Shown here piece after piece: positions 15,120 to 24,730 of a stretch of DNA of 64,000 bases (within the stretch, counting starts at the first letter, position 1; every line of letters begins with the position of its first letter). The notes beneath the pieces were generated by a model. It worked only from the letters and a program-made list of their open reading frames with translations, was not told the DNA's origin and did no database searches. The DNA is from an uncultured Bacteroidales bacterium (GTDB lineage Bacteria; Bacteroidota; Bacteroidia; Bacteroidales; Bacteroidaceae). The stretch is from the NCBI GenBank assembly GCA_902799355.1, contig CADCAG010000027.1, forward strand, positions 1-64,000. The letters are read 5' to 3'. Both the position numbers and the translations under genes were made by a program.

Positions 15120-18100
15120 TGTGTCGGGGTAATGTGATGTTGACTAAGTTGTTTTCTATGACGATGCCACAACCACGACGGGCCGTAGCCTCTCCGTGTT
15201 CGCGGACTATCTGGCGACAGAGCAGGAAGTTGAGTGGTGAGAGCGGAGCGGCGAGCGTGATGTGATAGACCACGTATTTCTCATCTTTCACTTCGGCAGT
15301 GACCTCACCTTTCAGCAGTTCCATGAGATAGCGCAGCATATTGGCGTCGCCCAGTATCTGCTGGCCGTAGAACTCCACGGGATGGACATGCATCTTGATG
15401 CGCTCCACCTGTCCCATGGCCTGCTGGATGAGTATGCTGTAGAGGTCACGATAGAAGCCCGTCACCTCAGCCAGCGGCTTCAGGTCACCAGAGTCTACCA
15501 GCTGACGGATGCGCGAGGGATAATACATCGTCTCGTGCTTCAGCGTCGACAGGCAGTTGTCAAGCACGCTGTTGGCAACGTGCAGGTTGGCATTCTCCAA
15601 CTCAGCACGACGCAGGTCGTCGTCAGCCATCTCAAGAGTTGTCTGCTGCTGACTCTCCTGACGGAAACGGCGATAGAGACGGTGGCGATAGTACAGCATG
15701 TAGTAGGCAGGCACGATGAGCACAAACAGTACCAGCAGCAGATAGACAGCGATGCGCTTGTTCTGCTGCGACTGCTCCATAGTGCGACAGTAGTCGGCCA
15801 GCGTAGCGTCGGCACTCATCTCCTTGAAGAGCTGTGTATAGACCTTATTATTATAGGAATACAACGACCACTCATGCAGGGCCAGCGCTGCCACCGCACT
15901 CTCGTTGCGAATGTCGAGAATAATCTGATAGTTGGTATCGATGCCATCGTGCAGCCACTGTATCTCTGGCGCAGGCCCCTGGTCGCTAAGCAATTGCAAC
16001 AGCAGTTGTCCTTCTGGATGCTGCGAACGGTAGTGCGCGTTGAGTGCCGAAATGCACGAGTCGGCAAACTGTAGTGTTCGGGCATAGGTGCCATTGATAT
16101 TGGAGAAGTAGGCAGAGTCGGCAAAGATGTGAGCTCGGTCTAAGGCACTGTGTGCGAAAGCATCAGTATGACCCATCATGCCCATTAATCCCATGATACC
16201 CACCAACAACCTAACGACACCCTTGGGCAGACGGAAGAAGAAGCGCGAGCCCCTACCCTCTTCGCTCTCTGCCTGCAACGAGCAGACGGAGAACAGCGTG
16301 CTGGTCTTGCGGTATTTCTCGATGATGCCTTTACAGTTCATCAGTCCGAAGCCATGGCCCTGCTGTACCTTATGGTCGAATACATGTGCCAGTTGTTCAG
16401 CAGACATGCCCTTGCCTGTATCGGCCACAGACAGTTCTACATAGCCGTCGCCCTCAGTGGCTGAGACATCTACCTGTCCACCATCCTCCGTAAACTTACG
16501 GGCATTGTCGGCCAGCGTGTTCAACATAAACAAGGTAAGCACGCGGTCGGCCTTGACAGTAGCCTCAGTAGGATGCACGCTGAGCTGCACACCCTTCATG
16601 CTAAAACTGGTCTTGCTGCGTGCCACGATATCGAACAACGGCTGTAACGGGAAGCTCTCCACATGGAGGCTCAGCTCACCCTGACGGAGCTGAATCCACT
16701 GTGTCAGCTCGTCGTTCTGCTGATTGATATTGTCCGTGAGTTCGCGGATGTAGTCTAGACGTTCTAGATTCTCTAGATTATCTAGATGGTCTAGATTTTC
16801 TAGAGATTCTAGATGATTCACCTCATGGCGGATGCGGTCGATGAGTGGCAGGATACCCATAGCCATGGATATCTTGGCACGCTGTTCCAAATGGCGGCGC
16901 TCATTGCGCTCCACACGCAGACGGGCCTCGGCCACTTCTTCCTTCTTCTGTTCCAGCAGGTCGTCGAACTCAGTATCCTCTTTCTGCTGGTGGTTCATGC
17001 GGTTGAAGAGCCACAAGAGGAAAACCATCAGCAAGATGGCGATGAATACCGCCAAAATCATCCAGTTGAGCTGGCTGACCTCATGGTCAAGGATGCCTGC
17101 ACGGGCTTCCAGTTCACGGTCCTGGCGCGTCTGTTCCTGCAGGTCGATATAGATGTTGCGGTTATAGTCACTCTGGGGTTTGTCGTCGATGGCAGAGTAA
17201 GCCACAGACAACTGCTCACGGATACTGGCCACCAGGTCAGGAGCCTGATTGATGAGCGTATCAGAGAGTGCTTTGTGGAGATAGTCGAGAGCAGTATGGT
17301 CGTCACCCTTGGCATGATAGCATGACGCCAGTGTACGGTTGGCACCAGCTATCTGATAGACGTCGCCATAGGCTGTAAACAGCTGCAAGGCAGAGTCTGC
17401 CAGTGCAATATCGTCGGTATGGTCTGCCAAACCTTCCAAGGCCTGCGCCTCGAAATAGGAATAGCCCTTACGACGTGCAATACTCAGACAGCGGTTCAGG
17501 ATCTCCATCTCGTCGGCTCGTATCTGTTCAGGATTGTCACCCGTCAAGACACCTCCCGCACCGACGTTATAGAGGTAGTTCAGGTACTGTGTAGTATCGC
17601 TGCGAACAGCATCACCATCCAACGAACGGATAGCCTCGACAGACTGTCGCTCAAGACCAACGTAATAATAATAGGTGGAGTTGACAATGGCCATCTCCGA
17701 CTCTGCATAGACCATGCGTTGCTGCAGACGGGCTGGTAGTTCCTCGCGCTCTTCACGAATGCGCTGCAGATGGTTCTGAGCACGCTCGCGATGCTCGTAG
17801 AAGGCACGGTTGTTAGAGCGACGCTGGCAGAGACGCATGTGCTGAATCTCAGCAACATACAGCTCTATCTGGTTGTCGGTTATCGACAACGCCTCGTCAA
17901 GCTGCTGCTCAGCCTGGTCGTAGTGCATGCGCACCATAGAGACAAAGGCCATGTTGTTGAGTGCCTCAGCACGTCCGGCAGCATAGCCCTCAGCAGCATC
18001 GTAAGCCTGCTGGGCATAGATCTCCGTAGAGTCAATATCACGATAGTGACAGGCATAAGAGAGAGAATTCAGCTTGTCCACCACCTGCCTGTCTGGCGAT

Positions 18101-18159
18101 GAACAAGCTGAGAAAATAACGAGTGTGAGTAGCGTCTTAAGCGCGAGCCTTAGCCACAT
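15106..18159 (-). CDS. Very large two-module sensor histidine kinase (DUF5112/DUF5113 type)
   Basis: 1017 residues. Lipobox at the N-terminus (IFSAC, Cys19); TPR-like sensor at ~25-350; membrane segment ~364-386; coiled coil; first H-box candidate IRHEVNH (His445); Leu/Asn/Glu repeat at 450-468; a GHKL ATPase with N-box [10 protein letters not shown] (547-556), VADTGKGM (578-585) and [13 protein letters not shown] second unit follows: hydrophobic segment ~648-663, another periplasmic domain ~665-800, membrane segment ~803-823, a second H-box-like [14 protein letters not shown] (His875), then a shrunken ATPase-like region without N- or G-boxes. The layout matches DUF5112/DUF5113 proteins as I recall them. 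The second module may act as a pseudokinase or phosphotransfer domain. Its ATG lies 23 bases inside eda. Confidence 0.88.
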   Translation of the reverse strand: MWLRLALKTLLTLVIFSACSSPDRQVVDKLNSLSYACHYRDIDSTEIYAQQAYDAAEGYAAGRAEALNNMAFVSMVRMHYDQAEQQLDEALSITDNQIELYVAEIQHMRLCQRRSNNRAFYEHRERAQNHLQRIREEREELPARLQQRMVYAESEMAIVNSTYYYYVGLERQSVEAIRSLDGDAVRSDTTQYLNYLYNVGAGGVLTGDNPEQIRADEMEILNRCLSIARRKGYSYFEAQALEGLADHTDDIALADSALQLFTAYGDVYQIAGANRTLASCYHAKGDDHTALDYLHKALSDTLINQAPDLVASIREQLSVAYSAIDDKPQSDYNRNIYIDLQEQTRQDRELEARAGILDHEVSQLNWMILAVFIAILLMVFLLWLFNRMNHQQKEDTEFDDLLEQKKEEVAEARLRVERNERRHLEQRAKISMAMGILPLIDRIRHEVNHLESLENLDHLDNLENLERLDYIRELTDNINQQNDELTQWIQLRQGELSLHVESFPLQPLFDIVARSKTSFSMKGVQLSVHPTEATVKADRVLTLFMLNTLADNARKFTEDGGQVDVSATEGDGYVELSVADTGKGMSAEQLAHVFDHKVQQGHGFGLMNCKGIIEKYRKTSTLFSVCSLQAESEEGRGSRFFFRLPKGVVRLLVGIMGLMGMMGHTDAFAHSALDRAHIFADSAYFSNINGTYARTLQFADSCISALNAHYRSQHPEGQLLLQLLSDQGPAPEIQWLHDGIDTNYQIILDIRNESAVAALALHEWSLYSYNNKVYTQLFKEMSADATLADYCRTMEQSQQNKRIAVYLLLVLFVLIVPAYYMLYYRHRLYRRFRQESQQQTTLEMADDDLRRAELENANLHVANSVLDNCLSTLKHETMYYPSRIRQLVDSGDLKPLAEVTGFYRDLYSILIQQAMGQVERIKMHVHPVEFYGQQILGDANMLRYLMELLKGEVTAEVKDEKYVVYHITLAAPLSPLNFLLCRQIVREHGEATARRGCGIVIENNLVNITLPRHNGKL
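16754..16813. repeat. Seven-copy 9-bp tandem repeat inside the histidine kinase gene
   Basis: TCTAGA recurs at 16754, 16763, 16772, 16781, 16790, 16799 and 16808, an exact 9-bp period with variable three-base spacers. On the coding strand it encodes three-residue units of Leu-Glu/Asp-Asn/His/Arg right after the first H-box. Copy changes keep the frame. Confidence 0.95.
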
Positions 18160-18805
18160 AACCGAGTGCCTCCTTGCACTTGTCGGTCACATACTGCCAG
18201 TCACCAGCCTTTACCTTGTCGCTGGGGAACAGCTTCGAGCCCATACCAACACAGAACACGCCAGCCTTGAACCACGACTTGAGGTTCTCCTCCTCAGGAG
18301 CCACACCGCCAGTGACCATGATCTTAGACCAAGGCATAGGAGCCTTCAAGCCCTTAATCATGTTAGGACCAACGACATCGCCTGGGAACACCTTTGTCAA
18401 GTCACAACCCAACTCCTGCGCCTTACCAATCTCGCTGACTGTCATACAGCCTGGGCAGTAAGGAATAAGACGACGGTTGCAGACGGGAGCAATCTCTGGA
18501 TTAAACAGCGGACCAACGACGAAGTTGGCACCCAACTGGATGTAGAGGGCAGCGGTGGGAGCGTCGACAACGCTACCAATACCCAGTGCCAGCTCAGGAC
18601 ACTCCTTGTCAGCCCACTTCACCAGTTCGCCGAAGATCTCGTGAGCGAAGTCACCACGATTGGTAAATTCGAAAGCACGAACACCACCCTCGTAGCAGGC
18701 CTTCACGACGTTCTTACACACTTCTAAATCCTTGTGATAGAAGACGGGCACCATACCAGTGTCGCCAATCTTCTTCAGAACAGCTATCTTGTCAAATTTT
18801 GCCAT
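18137..18805 (-). CDS. eda: 2-keto-3-deoxy-6-phosphogluconate aldolase
   Basis: 222 residues. Class I aldolase fold with the catalytic glutamate in AFEFTNRG (Glu46), the GIGSVVDA phosphate-side motif, PYCPGCMT, and the Schiff-base lysine in DLTKVFPGD (Lys138). It splits KDPG into pyruvate and glyceraldehyde-3-phosphate; many members also act on 4-hydroxy-2-oxoglutarate. It follows kdgK by 5 bases, so the pair forms the lower hexuronate pathway. Its last 23 bases also encode the start of the sensor kinase. Confidence 0.95.
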   Translation of the reverse strand: MAKFDKIAVLKKIGDTGMVPVFYHKDLEVCKNVVKACYEGGVRAFEFTNRGDFAHEIFGELVKWADKECPELALGIGSVVDAPTAALYIQLGANFVVGPLFNPEIAPVCNRRLIPYCPGCMTVSEIGKAQELGCDLTKVFPGDVVGPNMIKGLKAPMPWSKIMVTGGVAPEEENLKSWFKAGVFCVGMGSKLFPSDKVKAGDWQYVTDKCKEALGYVAKARA

Positions 18806-18810
18806 AATTC

Positions 18811-19833
18811 TTATCTTTGTACGCGGCCGTTGGCACTACCACCAGCCAATGCTTCTACTTCTTCAATAGACACCTGGTTGAAGTCACCATTGATAGTATG
18901 CTTCAGGGCAGAAGCAGCAACAGCAAACTCCAGCGCCTCACCCTGCGTCTTCTTGGTCAGCAGGCCATGAATCAGACCACCAGAGAACGAGTCACCACCA
19001 CCCACGCGGTCGATGATAGGATTGATCTCGTAGCGCTTAGACTGATAGAACTCCTTGCCATCGTAAATCAGGGCCTTCCAGCCGTTGAAGGTTGCGCTGT
19101 AGCTCTCACGCAATGTAGAAACCACATACTTGAAGCCGAACTCAGCCATCATCTGCTTGAAGATGCCCTCGTAACCGGCAGCATCGGTCTGGCCACCCTC
19201 TACGTCAGCATCGGGCTTGAAGCCAAGGCAGAGCTCAGCGTCTTCCTCGTTACCAATGCAGACATCCACATACTTCATCAGCGGACGCATGATGCTGATA
19301 GCCTTCTCAGAGGTCCACAGCTTCTTGCGGAAATTCAGGTCGACAGAGACGGTGACACCATGACGCTTAGCAGCCTCACAAGCCAGCTTTGTCAGCTCGG
19401 CAGCCTTGTCGCTGATAGCAGGAGTGATGCCTGACCAGTGGAACCAGGCTGCGCCTTCCATGATAGCATCAAAATCGAAATCCTTGGCATCAGCCTCAGC
19501 GATAGCGCTATGAGCACGGTCGTAGATAACCTTAGAAGGACGCATAGAAGCACCCGTCTCAGCATAGTACAGACCTACACGGTCGCCACCACGGGCAATG
19601 AACTGGGTGTTCACACCATAACGGCGGAGTGCATTCACAGCAATCTGACCAATCTCGTGCTTGGGAAGCTTTGATACATAATATGCCTCATGGCCATAGT
19701 TAGCCAGGCTGACAGCTACATTAGCCTCGCCACCACCAGGGATGATACGAAATGACTCACTCTGAATGAAACGGTCGTTGCCCATGGGCGACAGGCGAAG
19801 CATAATCTCACCTAATGTTACAATTTTTGCCAT
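18811..19833 (-). CDS. kdgK: 2-keto-3-deoxygluconate kinase (PfkB family)
   Basis: 340 residues. PfkB signature 1 in [18 protein letters not shown] and signature 2 in [16 protein letters not shown], with the catalytic Asp281 in the anion hole. [17 protein letters not shown] and a substrate lid are typical of KDG kinases. It phosphorylates KDG to KDPG using ATP, feeding Eda. First gene of the leftward operon kdgK-eda-kinase-regulator-membrane protein. Promoter at 19879-19909; the LacI-type regulator encoded divergently is the likely controller. Confidence 0.93.
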   Translation of the reverse strand: MAKIVTLGEIMLRLSPMGNDRFIQSESFRIIPGGGEANVAVSLANYGHEAYYVSKLPKHEIGQIAVNALRRYGVNTQFIARGGDRVGLYYAETGASMRPSKVIYDRAHSAIAEADAKDFDFDAIMEGAAWFHWSGITPAISDKAAELTKLACEAAKRHGVTVSVDLNFRKKLWTSEKAISIMRPLMKYVDVCIGNEEDAELCLGFKPDADVEGGQTDAAGYEGIFKQMMAEFGFKYVVSTLRESYSATFNGWKALIYDGKEFYQSKRYEINPIIDRVGGGDSFSGGLIHGLLTKKTQGEALEFAVAASALKHTINGDFNQVSIEEVEALAGGSANGRVQR

Positions 19834-19878
19834 CTGTTTGAGTATTACATTTAGAAAATGTTGTGTTTAAAGTGTTTG

Positions 19879-19909
19879 CAAAGATAAGTTATTTTTTTCT
19901 AATGACAAA
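19879..19909 (-). promoter_or_regulatory. Promoter of the kdgK operon
   Basis: Minus strand TTTG (19906-19909), 19-base spacer, TATCTTTG (19879-19886). A full consensus match; leader ~40 bases. Confidence 0.8.
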
Positions 19910-19943
19910 GAATTCTGCCAAAAATATTCGAAAAACAACCGTA

Positions 19944-19956
19944 AACGCATAGCGTT
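19944..19956. promoter_or_regulatory. Candidate LacI-family operator
   Basis: AACGC-ATA-GCGTT, a 13-bp palindrome with CG steps, lies between the two divergent promoters, where the neighbouring LacI-type protein could control both directions. LacI-family sites usually have such CG-containing halves; the odd-length centre is less usual. Confidence 0.5.
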
Positions 19957-20000
19957 CAGAAAAAACTACGATAATTCTTCGGCGTATCATTTTTTTTCAT

Positions 20001-20008
20001 TACCTTTG
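20001..20008 (+). promoter_or_regulatory. Promoter of the lacI-type gene; nearly leaderless transcript
   Basis: TACCTTTG ends at 20008 and the ATG is at 20017. With initiation 4-7 bases past the element, the mRNA would carry about 2-5 bases of leader. The -33 is poor. Confidence 0.6.
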
Positions 20009-20016
20009 CAGTGATT

Positions 20017-21087
20017 ATGGATACTGAGAAGATTAGAATCAAGGACATCGCCGAACGCGCAGGCGTCAGCGTTGGTACCGTAGACCGAGTGCTCCATGAG
20101 CGCCCGAACGTGTCACCTAAAGCATTGGCCAAAGTCAAGAAGGCTCTGGAGGAGATGGACTATAAGCCTAACCGCTATGCCTCAGCACTGGCCTACAACA
20201 AGTCATACACCTTTTTCATGCTCTTGCCCAAGCACGAGTCGGAGGCATACTGGCAGGAGATTGAGACGGGGGCCACAGAAGCCACAGAACGTTTCCGCGA
20301 CTTCCGTGTATCCAAGAAGGTGGTGTACTATAACCGTTTCGATATCGATACCTTTGCCAAGGCCATGATAGAGATATTGAGACAACAGCCTGACGGTGTC
20401 GTCATCGTGCCCTCACAACTGGACATCACCCGCAAATATACCGAAATCATGCACGCTCAGGGGATTCCCTTCGTTCTTCTCGACTCCTACATGCCCGACT
20501 TGCGCCCCTTGGCATTCTTCGGACAAGACTCCTTCGCCAGCGGCTACTATGCAGCACGCATGATGATGCTGTTTACGCCCAACGAGAAGGAAATCATGCT
20601 GATGAAACAGATGCACAACGGCAATGTGGCATCCAAGCAGCAGGAGAACCGCGAGATAGGATTCCGCCACTACATGCACGACCACTTCCCCAATGTCAAG
20701 ATTCATGAGGTCAACCTGTCGCTCGACGAGAAGCGTGAGAACTACGATGCCATCTTAGAGAAGTTCTTTGATCAGCATCCATCCGTTCACCACTGCATCA
20801 CGTTCAACTCCAAGGCGCATCTGGTAGGTGAATACTTGTTACGCAGCAATCGCCGTAACATCCAGATTATGGGCTACGACATGGTACCCAAGAATGCGGA
20901 GTGTGTACGTCAGGGCAGCATCTCCTGTCTCATTGCGCAACATGCCTTCATGCAAGGCTATGCATGTATCGACACGCTGTTTAATGCCATCATCCTCAAG
21001 AAAAAGGTCAACTCGGTCAACTACATGCCCATTGAACTGTTGAGCAAGGAGAACATCAGTTTCTATTGTCATAAGAATATCGGATAA
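20017..21087 (+). CDS. LacI-family transcriptional regulator
   Basis: 356 residues from the ATG at 20017 (a GTG two codons earlier is also in frame). Residues 5-55 are the LacI helix-turn-helix and hinge (IRIKDIAERAGVSVGTVDRV then LEEMDYKPNRYA), followed by a periplasmic-binding-protein-like sensor domain with PDGVVIVPSQ and a C-terminal MGYDMVPKN block. It sits between kdgK-eda and uxaA and shares its transcript with uxaA (28-base gap), so it most likely senses a hexuronate intermediate and controls both arms. The effector is not determinable from sequence. Confidence 0.9.
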   Translation: MDTEKIRIKDIAERAGVSVGTVDRVLHERPNVSPKALAKVKKALEEMDYKPNRYASALAYNKSYTFFMLLPKHESEAYWQEIETGATEATERFRDFRVSKKVVYYNRFDIDTFAKAMIEILRQQPDGVVIVPSQLDITRKYTEIMHAQGIPFVLLDSYMPDLRPLAFFGQDSFASGYYAARMMMLFTPNEKEIMLMKQMHNGNVASKQQENREIGFRHYMHDHFPNVKIHEVNLSLDEKRENYDAILEKFFDQHPSVHHCITFNSKAHLVGEYLLRSNRRNIQIMGYDMVPKNAECVRQGSISCLIAQHAFMQGYACIDTLFNAIILKKKVNSVNYMPIELLSKENISFYCHKNIG

Positions 21088-21115
21088 CGGTATATTATCA
21101 ACAAGAACAATCTTT

Positions 21116-22612
21116 ATGGAACAGGCTACGTTCTTGAAAATAAATCCTGCCGACTCGGTCGTCGTTTGTCTGGCACCCAAGAAAAAGGGTGACATCATCT
21201 CTATTGACGGTCAGCAAATCATCGTCAACCAAGACACGCCAGCTGGCCATAAAGTACTCATCAAAGACACCAAACAAGGCGAAGACATCATCAAATACGG
21301 CTATCCTATCGGCCACGCTCTCCAAGACCTGAAGGCGGGTGACTGGGTGAATGAGGACAACCTCAAGACTAATCTCAGCGGTACGCTGGAATATGCTTAC
21401 CATCCCGTCAACCAGCCCCTGACAATCAAAGACGAGCAGCGCACCTTCAAAGGCTATATTCGCAAGAACGGCGATGTCGGTGTGCGCAACGAGATATGGA
21501 TTGTTCCTACCGTAGGATGCGTCAACGGCATTGCTGAGCGTCTTGTGCATCAACTCGTCCAAGAGACCGGCTGCGAGGGCGTCGACGCCATCCATGCCTG
21601 GCACCATAACTATGGTTGTTCGCAACTCTCTGAAGACCACGAGAACACTCGCAAGGTGCTACGCGACATCTGTCTGCACCCCAATGCCGGTGGTGTACTG
21701 GTGCTGAGTCTGGGATGTGAGAACAACCAGCCGGAAGACTTCATGGCGATGCTTGGTGACTACGACAAAGACCGCATTAAACTGCTGGTCACCCAACGCG
21801 TAGAGGGTGACGAGGTAGAGGCCGGCATGCAGATACTGCGTGAGCTTTACGCCCAGGCCAAGAACGACCAGCGTGAAGAGGTCAGCGTCAGCAAGCTACG
21901 CGTGGGACTGAAATGTGGCGGCAGCGATGGTTTCAGCGGTATTACCGCCAACCCGCTGGTGGGTGAGTTCTCTGACTGGCTGGTAGCACAGGGAGGCACC
22001 AGCATCCTCACCGAAGTGCCAGAGATGTTCGGCGCAGAGACCATTCTCATGAACCGCTGCGAGACGCAGGAGCTCTTTGAGCAGACTGTCTCGATGATCA
22101 ACAATTTCAAGAACTACTTCCTCTCCCACAGAGAGCCTGTCGGCGAGAATCCCAGTCCTGGCAACAAGGCTGGCGGCATCTCTACACTAGAAGACAAGGC
22201 GCTGGGCTGTACGCAGAAGTGTGGCAAGGCACCTGTCAGCGGTATCATGGAGTATGGAGACCGCCTGGAACATACTGGTCTGAACCTGCTGTCAGCCCCT
22301 GGCAACGACCTCGTAGCAGCGACAGCACTGGCCGCAGCAGGTTGCCATATCATACTATTCACAACGGGGCGTGGCACCCCCTTTGGCACCTTCGTGCCCA
22401 CCATGAAGATTGCCACAAACCCTACCCTCGCCAAGAACAAGCCCCACTGGGTAGACTTCTCAGCAGGACAGCTGATTGAGGGTCGCACCATGCAGAAGTT
22501 GGTACCAGCATTCATCGACAAGGTATTGGCAGTAGCCAGTGGCGAGCAGGCTCGCAACGAAGAGAACGGCTACCGAGAGATATCAATATTCAAAAACGGA
22601 GTAACGCTTTGA
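21116..22612 (+). CDS. uxaA: Altronate dehydratase
   Basis: 498 residues. N-terminal SAF-type domain (~10-95, with AGHKVLIKD and YPIGHALQDLKAGDWV) and the UxaA/GarD catalytic region: GYIRKNGDVGVRNEIWIVPT, the metal-site histidines and cysteine in HNYGCSQL, LKCGGSDGFSGITANP, and HIILFTTGRGTPFG. It dehydrates D-altronate to 2-keto-3-deoxygluconate, the substrate of KdgK encoded on the other side of the regulator. The related galactarate dehydratase is a possible alternative, but the neighbours favour the hexuronate route. uxaC and uxaB are not in this window. Confidence 0.9.
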   Translation: MEQATFLKINPADSVVVCLAPKKKGDIISIDGQQIIVNQDTPAGHKVLIKDTKQGEDIIKYGYPIGHALQDLKAGDWVNEDNLKTNLSGTLEYAYHPVNQPLTIKDEQRTFKGYIRKNGDVGVRNEIWIVPTVGCVNGIAERLVHQLVQETGCEGVDAIHAWHHNYGCSQLSEDHENTRKVLRDICLHPNAGGVLVLSLGCENNQPEDFMAMLGDYDKDRIKLLVTQRVEGDEVEAGMQILRELYAQAKNDQREEVSVSKLRVGLKCGGSDGFSGITANPLVGEFSDWLVAQGGTSILTEVPEMFGAETILMNRCETQELFEQTVSMINNFKNYFLSHREPVGENPSPGNKAGGISTLEDKALGCTQKCGKAPVSGIMEYGDRLEHTGLNLLSAPGNDLVAATALAAAGCHIILFTTGRGTPFGTFVPTMKIATNPTLAKNKPHWVDFSAGQLIEGRTMQKLVPAFIDKVLAVASGEQARNEENGYREISIFKNGVTL

Positions 22613-23883
22613 AAAAAGGTCTGATAGCATTATCACCACTTGCGGTGTTCATCGTACTCTATCTGGTGACGAGCATCATTGCCCGTGATTTCTATAAAGT
22701 ACCTATCACCGTGGCATTCATGGCTGCATCGATGTATGCCGTGCTCATCTCTGGCGGCATACCGCTTCACGAGCGCATCGACATCTACAGTCGTGGTGCT
22801 GCCAAGGGACAGATGATGCTGATGATCTGGATTTTCATTCTGGCAGGTGCCTTTGCCCATACCGCAAAGGTGATGGGAGCTATCGACGCCACGGTCAATC
22901 TGGCACTAACGCTTCTGCCTGGCAACATGCTGTTGGCTGGTCTGTTTCTCGCGGCCTGCTTTATTTCCCTCAGCGTGGGTACCAGCGTAGGAACCATCGT
23001 CGCGCTGACACCTATCGCTGCTGGTGTGGCTGAACAGACAGGTACCAGCATTCCTTTCATGACTGCCGTCGTAGTCGGTGGCTCGTTCTTTGGCGACAAC
23101 CTGTCGTTTATCTCCGACACCACCATTGCTGCCACCTCTACACAAGGCTGTAAGCTCAGCGACAAGTTCCGCGTCAACTCATTCATAGTAGTTCCAGCAG
23201 CCATACTGATACTCTGTATATACCTATTTATGGGACAAGGCATCGCCTCGCCCCACAGCGTTGGCGATGTATCTTTCGTCAAAGTCATACCCTACCTCGT
23301 GGTACTACTCACGGCAGTGTTGGGAATGAACGTCATGGCCGTCCTTTCGCTGGGTGTTATCCTAACAGGTATTATCGGCATCATAGACGGTTCATTCGAC
23401 ATCTACGGTTGGTTCAGCGCCATGGGCAATGGTATTATTGGCATGGGCGAGCTCATCATTATCACGATGATGGCTGGCGGACTCTTAGAGATGATTAAGC
23501 ATAATGGCGGCATTGACTTCATCATCCAGCGGCTGACGCGCCATGTGTCCACCAAGCGTGGCGCAGAGATGACAGTGGCTGGACTGGTATCGCTTGTCGA
23601 CCTCTGTACGGCCAACAACACCGTAGCCATCATTACGGTGGGAGGCATAGCCAAACAGATTGCCGACCGCTTTGGTGTAGACAACCGCAAGTGCGCCTCC
23701 ATACTCGACACGTTCTCCTGTACAGTACAGGGACTCATCCCCTATGGTGCACAGATGCTCATGGCAGCAGGACTGGCACAGCTGAATCCTATCAGCATCC
23801 TGCCCTACCTCTACTATCCCTTTGCCATAGGCATCGCCGCCCTACTATCTATATTAATAAGGTATCCGAAACGCTATTCATAA
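22609..23883 (+). CDS. NhaC-type Na+/H+ antiporter family transporter
   Basis: 424 residues. TTG start at 22609-22611 that overlaps the uxaA stop, with GGAG at 22598-22601; no ATG is available near the first membrane segment. About eleven membrane segments. SVGTSVGTIVALTPIAAGVA, GGSFFGDNLSFISDTTIAAT and LCTANNTVAII are conserved motifs of the NhaC/ion-transporter superfamily. Its tight coupling to uxaA suggests either sodium-coupled hexuronate or altronate transport or pH and sodium balancing during acid-sugar use; the family contains both antiporters and organic-acid exchangers, so this is open. Confidence 0.85.
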   Translation: MKKGLIALSPLAVFIVLYLVTSIIARDFYKVPITVAFMAASMYAVLISGGIPLHERIDIYSRGAAKGQMMLMIWIFILAGAFAHTAKVMGAIDATVNLALTLLPGNMLLAGLFLAACFISLSVGTSVGTIVALTPIAAGVAEQTGTSIPFMTAVVVGGSFFGDNLSFISDTTIAATSTQGCKLSDKFRVNSFIVVPAAILILCIYLFMGQGIASPHSVGDVSFVKVIPYLVVLLTAVLGMNVMAVLSLGVILTGIIGIIDGSFDIYGWFSAMGNGIIGMGELIIITMMAGGLLEMIKHNGGIDFIIQRLTRHVSTKRGAEMTVAGLVSLVDLCTANNTVAIITVGGIAKQIADRFGVDNRKCASILDTFSCTVQGLIPYGAQMLMAAGLAQLNPISILPYLYYPFAIGIAALLSILIRYPKRYS

Positions 23884-23893
23884 AGACATCACG

Positions 23894-24688
23894 ATGGACA
23901 TCATTCAGCGCAACTTCCTTCGTCTGCTCCGCTGTGGAGCTTTTGGCAAGACAGAACCCATAGAGCCCATGTCCCATTGGAAATGGAACAGGCTTTACGA
24001 GATATCTCAGATTCATGGTGTCACACCGTGGATCAAGAACGGCATTCGTCGTTGTGAGGATGATTTCTTCATGCAGATGACGCCCTCTCTGCGCCAGCAT
24101 TTCGAAGATGACAACACCTCAACGCGAGAGGAGCAGGGGCCTGAGGAGTTGACAAACCCCATGCTGAACAGTAAGCTGCAAAAACTGGCGGAAGAGGCGG
24201 GCACGGAAGATGCCACCTTCAACCTGCTGCTGCGCCTCATCCATATTGCCCGTAACATCATGACGCAAGGCATCAGTCTCCGTCAGCTTATCATGCTGGG
24301 CATCTATCTGCGCACCACCAAGGACCCCATTGAATATGATGTGCTGAAGACCTGGATACAGCGATTGGAGATGGGACGCATGGCACGACTGGAAGGTTCG
24401 CTGCTCATGGAGCTCTTCGACTTCAAGGTAAGAGAGATACGCTTCACGGATGCCGTTGCCGACAAGAGCACGCAGAAGGCTGTCGACGACATCTTCCAAC
24501 TGACGGAGAAGAATGCTGCTGACTGGTACTTCACCCAGGGCAAGAGCATCTTTGTACGAACGAGTGACTCGCGTGCCATGATGTGGCACGTCAAGCAGTC
24601 GGCCCGTTACATGCGCTACTATCCTGCCGAGGCTGTCACCAACTTCATGCGCAACTTCGCGCACTCCATGTCACATATCGAAGAATAA
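23894..24688 (+). CDS. Hypothetical protein resembling the helical flanks of NTP_transf_5
   Basis: 264 residues, 10 bases after the transporter gene, so in the same operon. The N-terminal FLRLLRCGAFGK plus WNRLYEISQIHGVTPWI and the later LLLRLIHIARNIMTQGISLR recall the helices that surround the active site of the uncharacterised nucleotidyltransferase family NTP_transf_5, but I see no G-G/S-x-D-x-D catalytic motif in between. It may be a derived, inactive member. Function unknown; no signal peptide. Confidence 0.65.
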   Translation: MDIIQRNFLRLLRCGAFGKTEPIEPMSHWKWNRLYEISQIHGVTPWIKNGIRRCEDDFFMQMTPSLRQHFEDDNTSTREEQGPEELTNPMLNSKLQKLAEEAGTEDATFNLLLRLIHIARNIMTQGISLRQLIMLGIYLRTTKDPIEYDVLKTWIQRLEMGRMARLEGSLLMELFDFKVREIRFTDAVADKSTQKAVDDIFQLTEKNAADWYFTQGKSIFVRTSDSRAMMWHVKQSARYMRYYPAEAVTNFMRNFAHSMSHIEE

Positions 24689-24702
24689 AATACGCTAATC
24701 TT

Positions 24703-24730
24703 TAAACTATTAACTCTAAACTATACTATT
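24703..24730. repeat. 7-bp tandem array directly before a start codon
   Basis: Four imperfect heptamers, TAAACTA, TTAACTC, TAAACTA, TACTATT, fill 24703-24730 and abut the ATG at 24731. There is no other leader sequence. Confidence 0.7.

Noticed and set aside
16754-16813. Cloning or adapter artefact because of repeated XbaI sites
   Set aside because: The repeats keep frame within an otherwise intact kinase and are imperfect between sites, so natural expansion is more likely.
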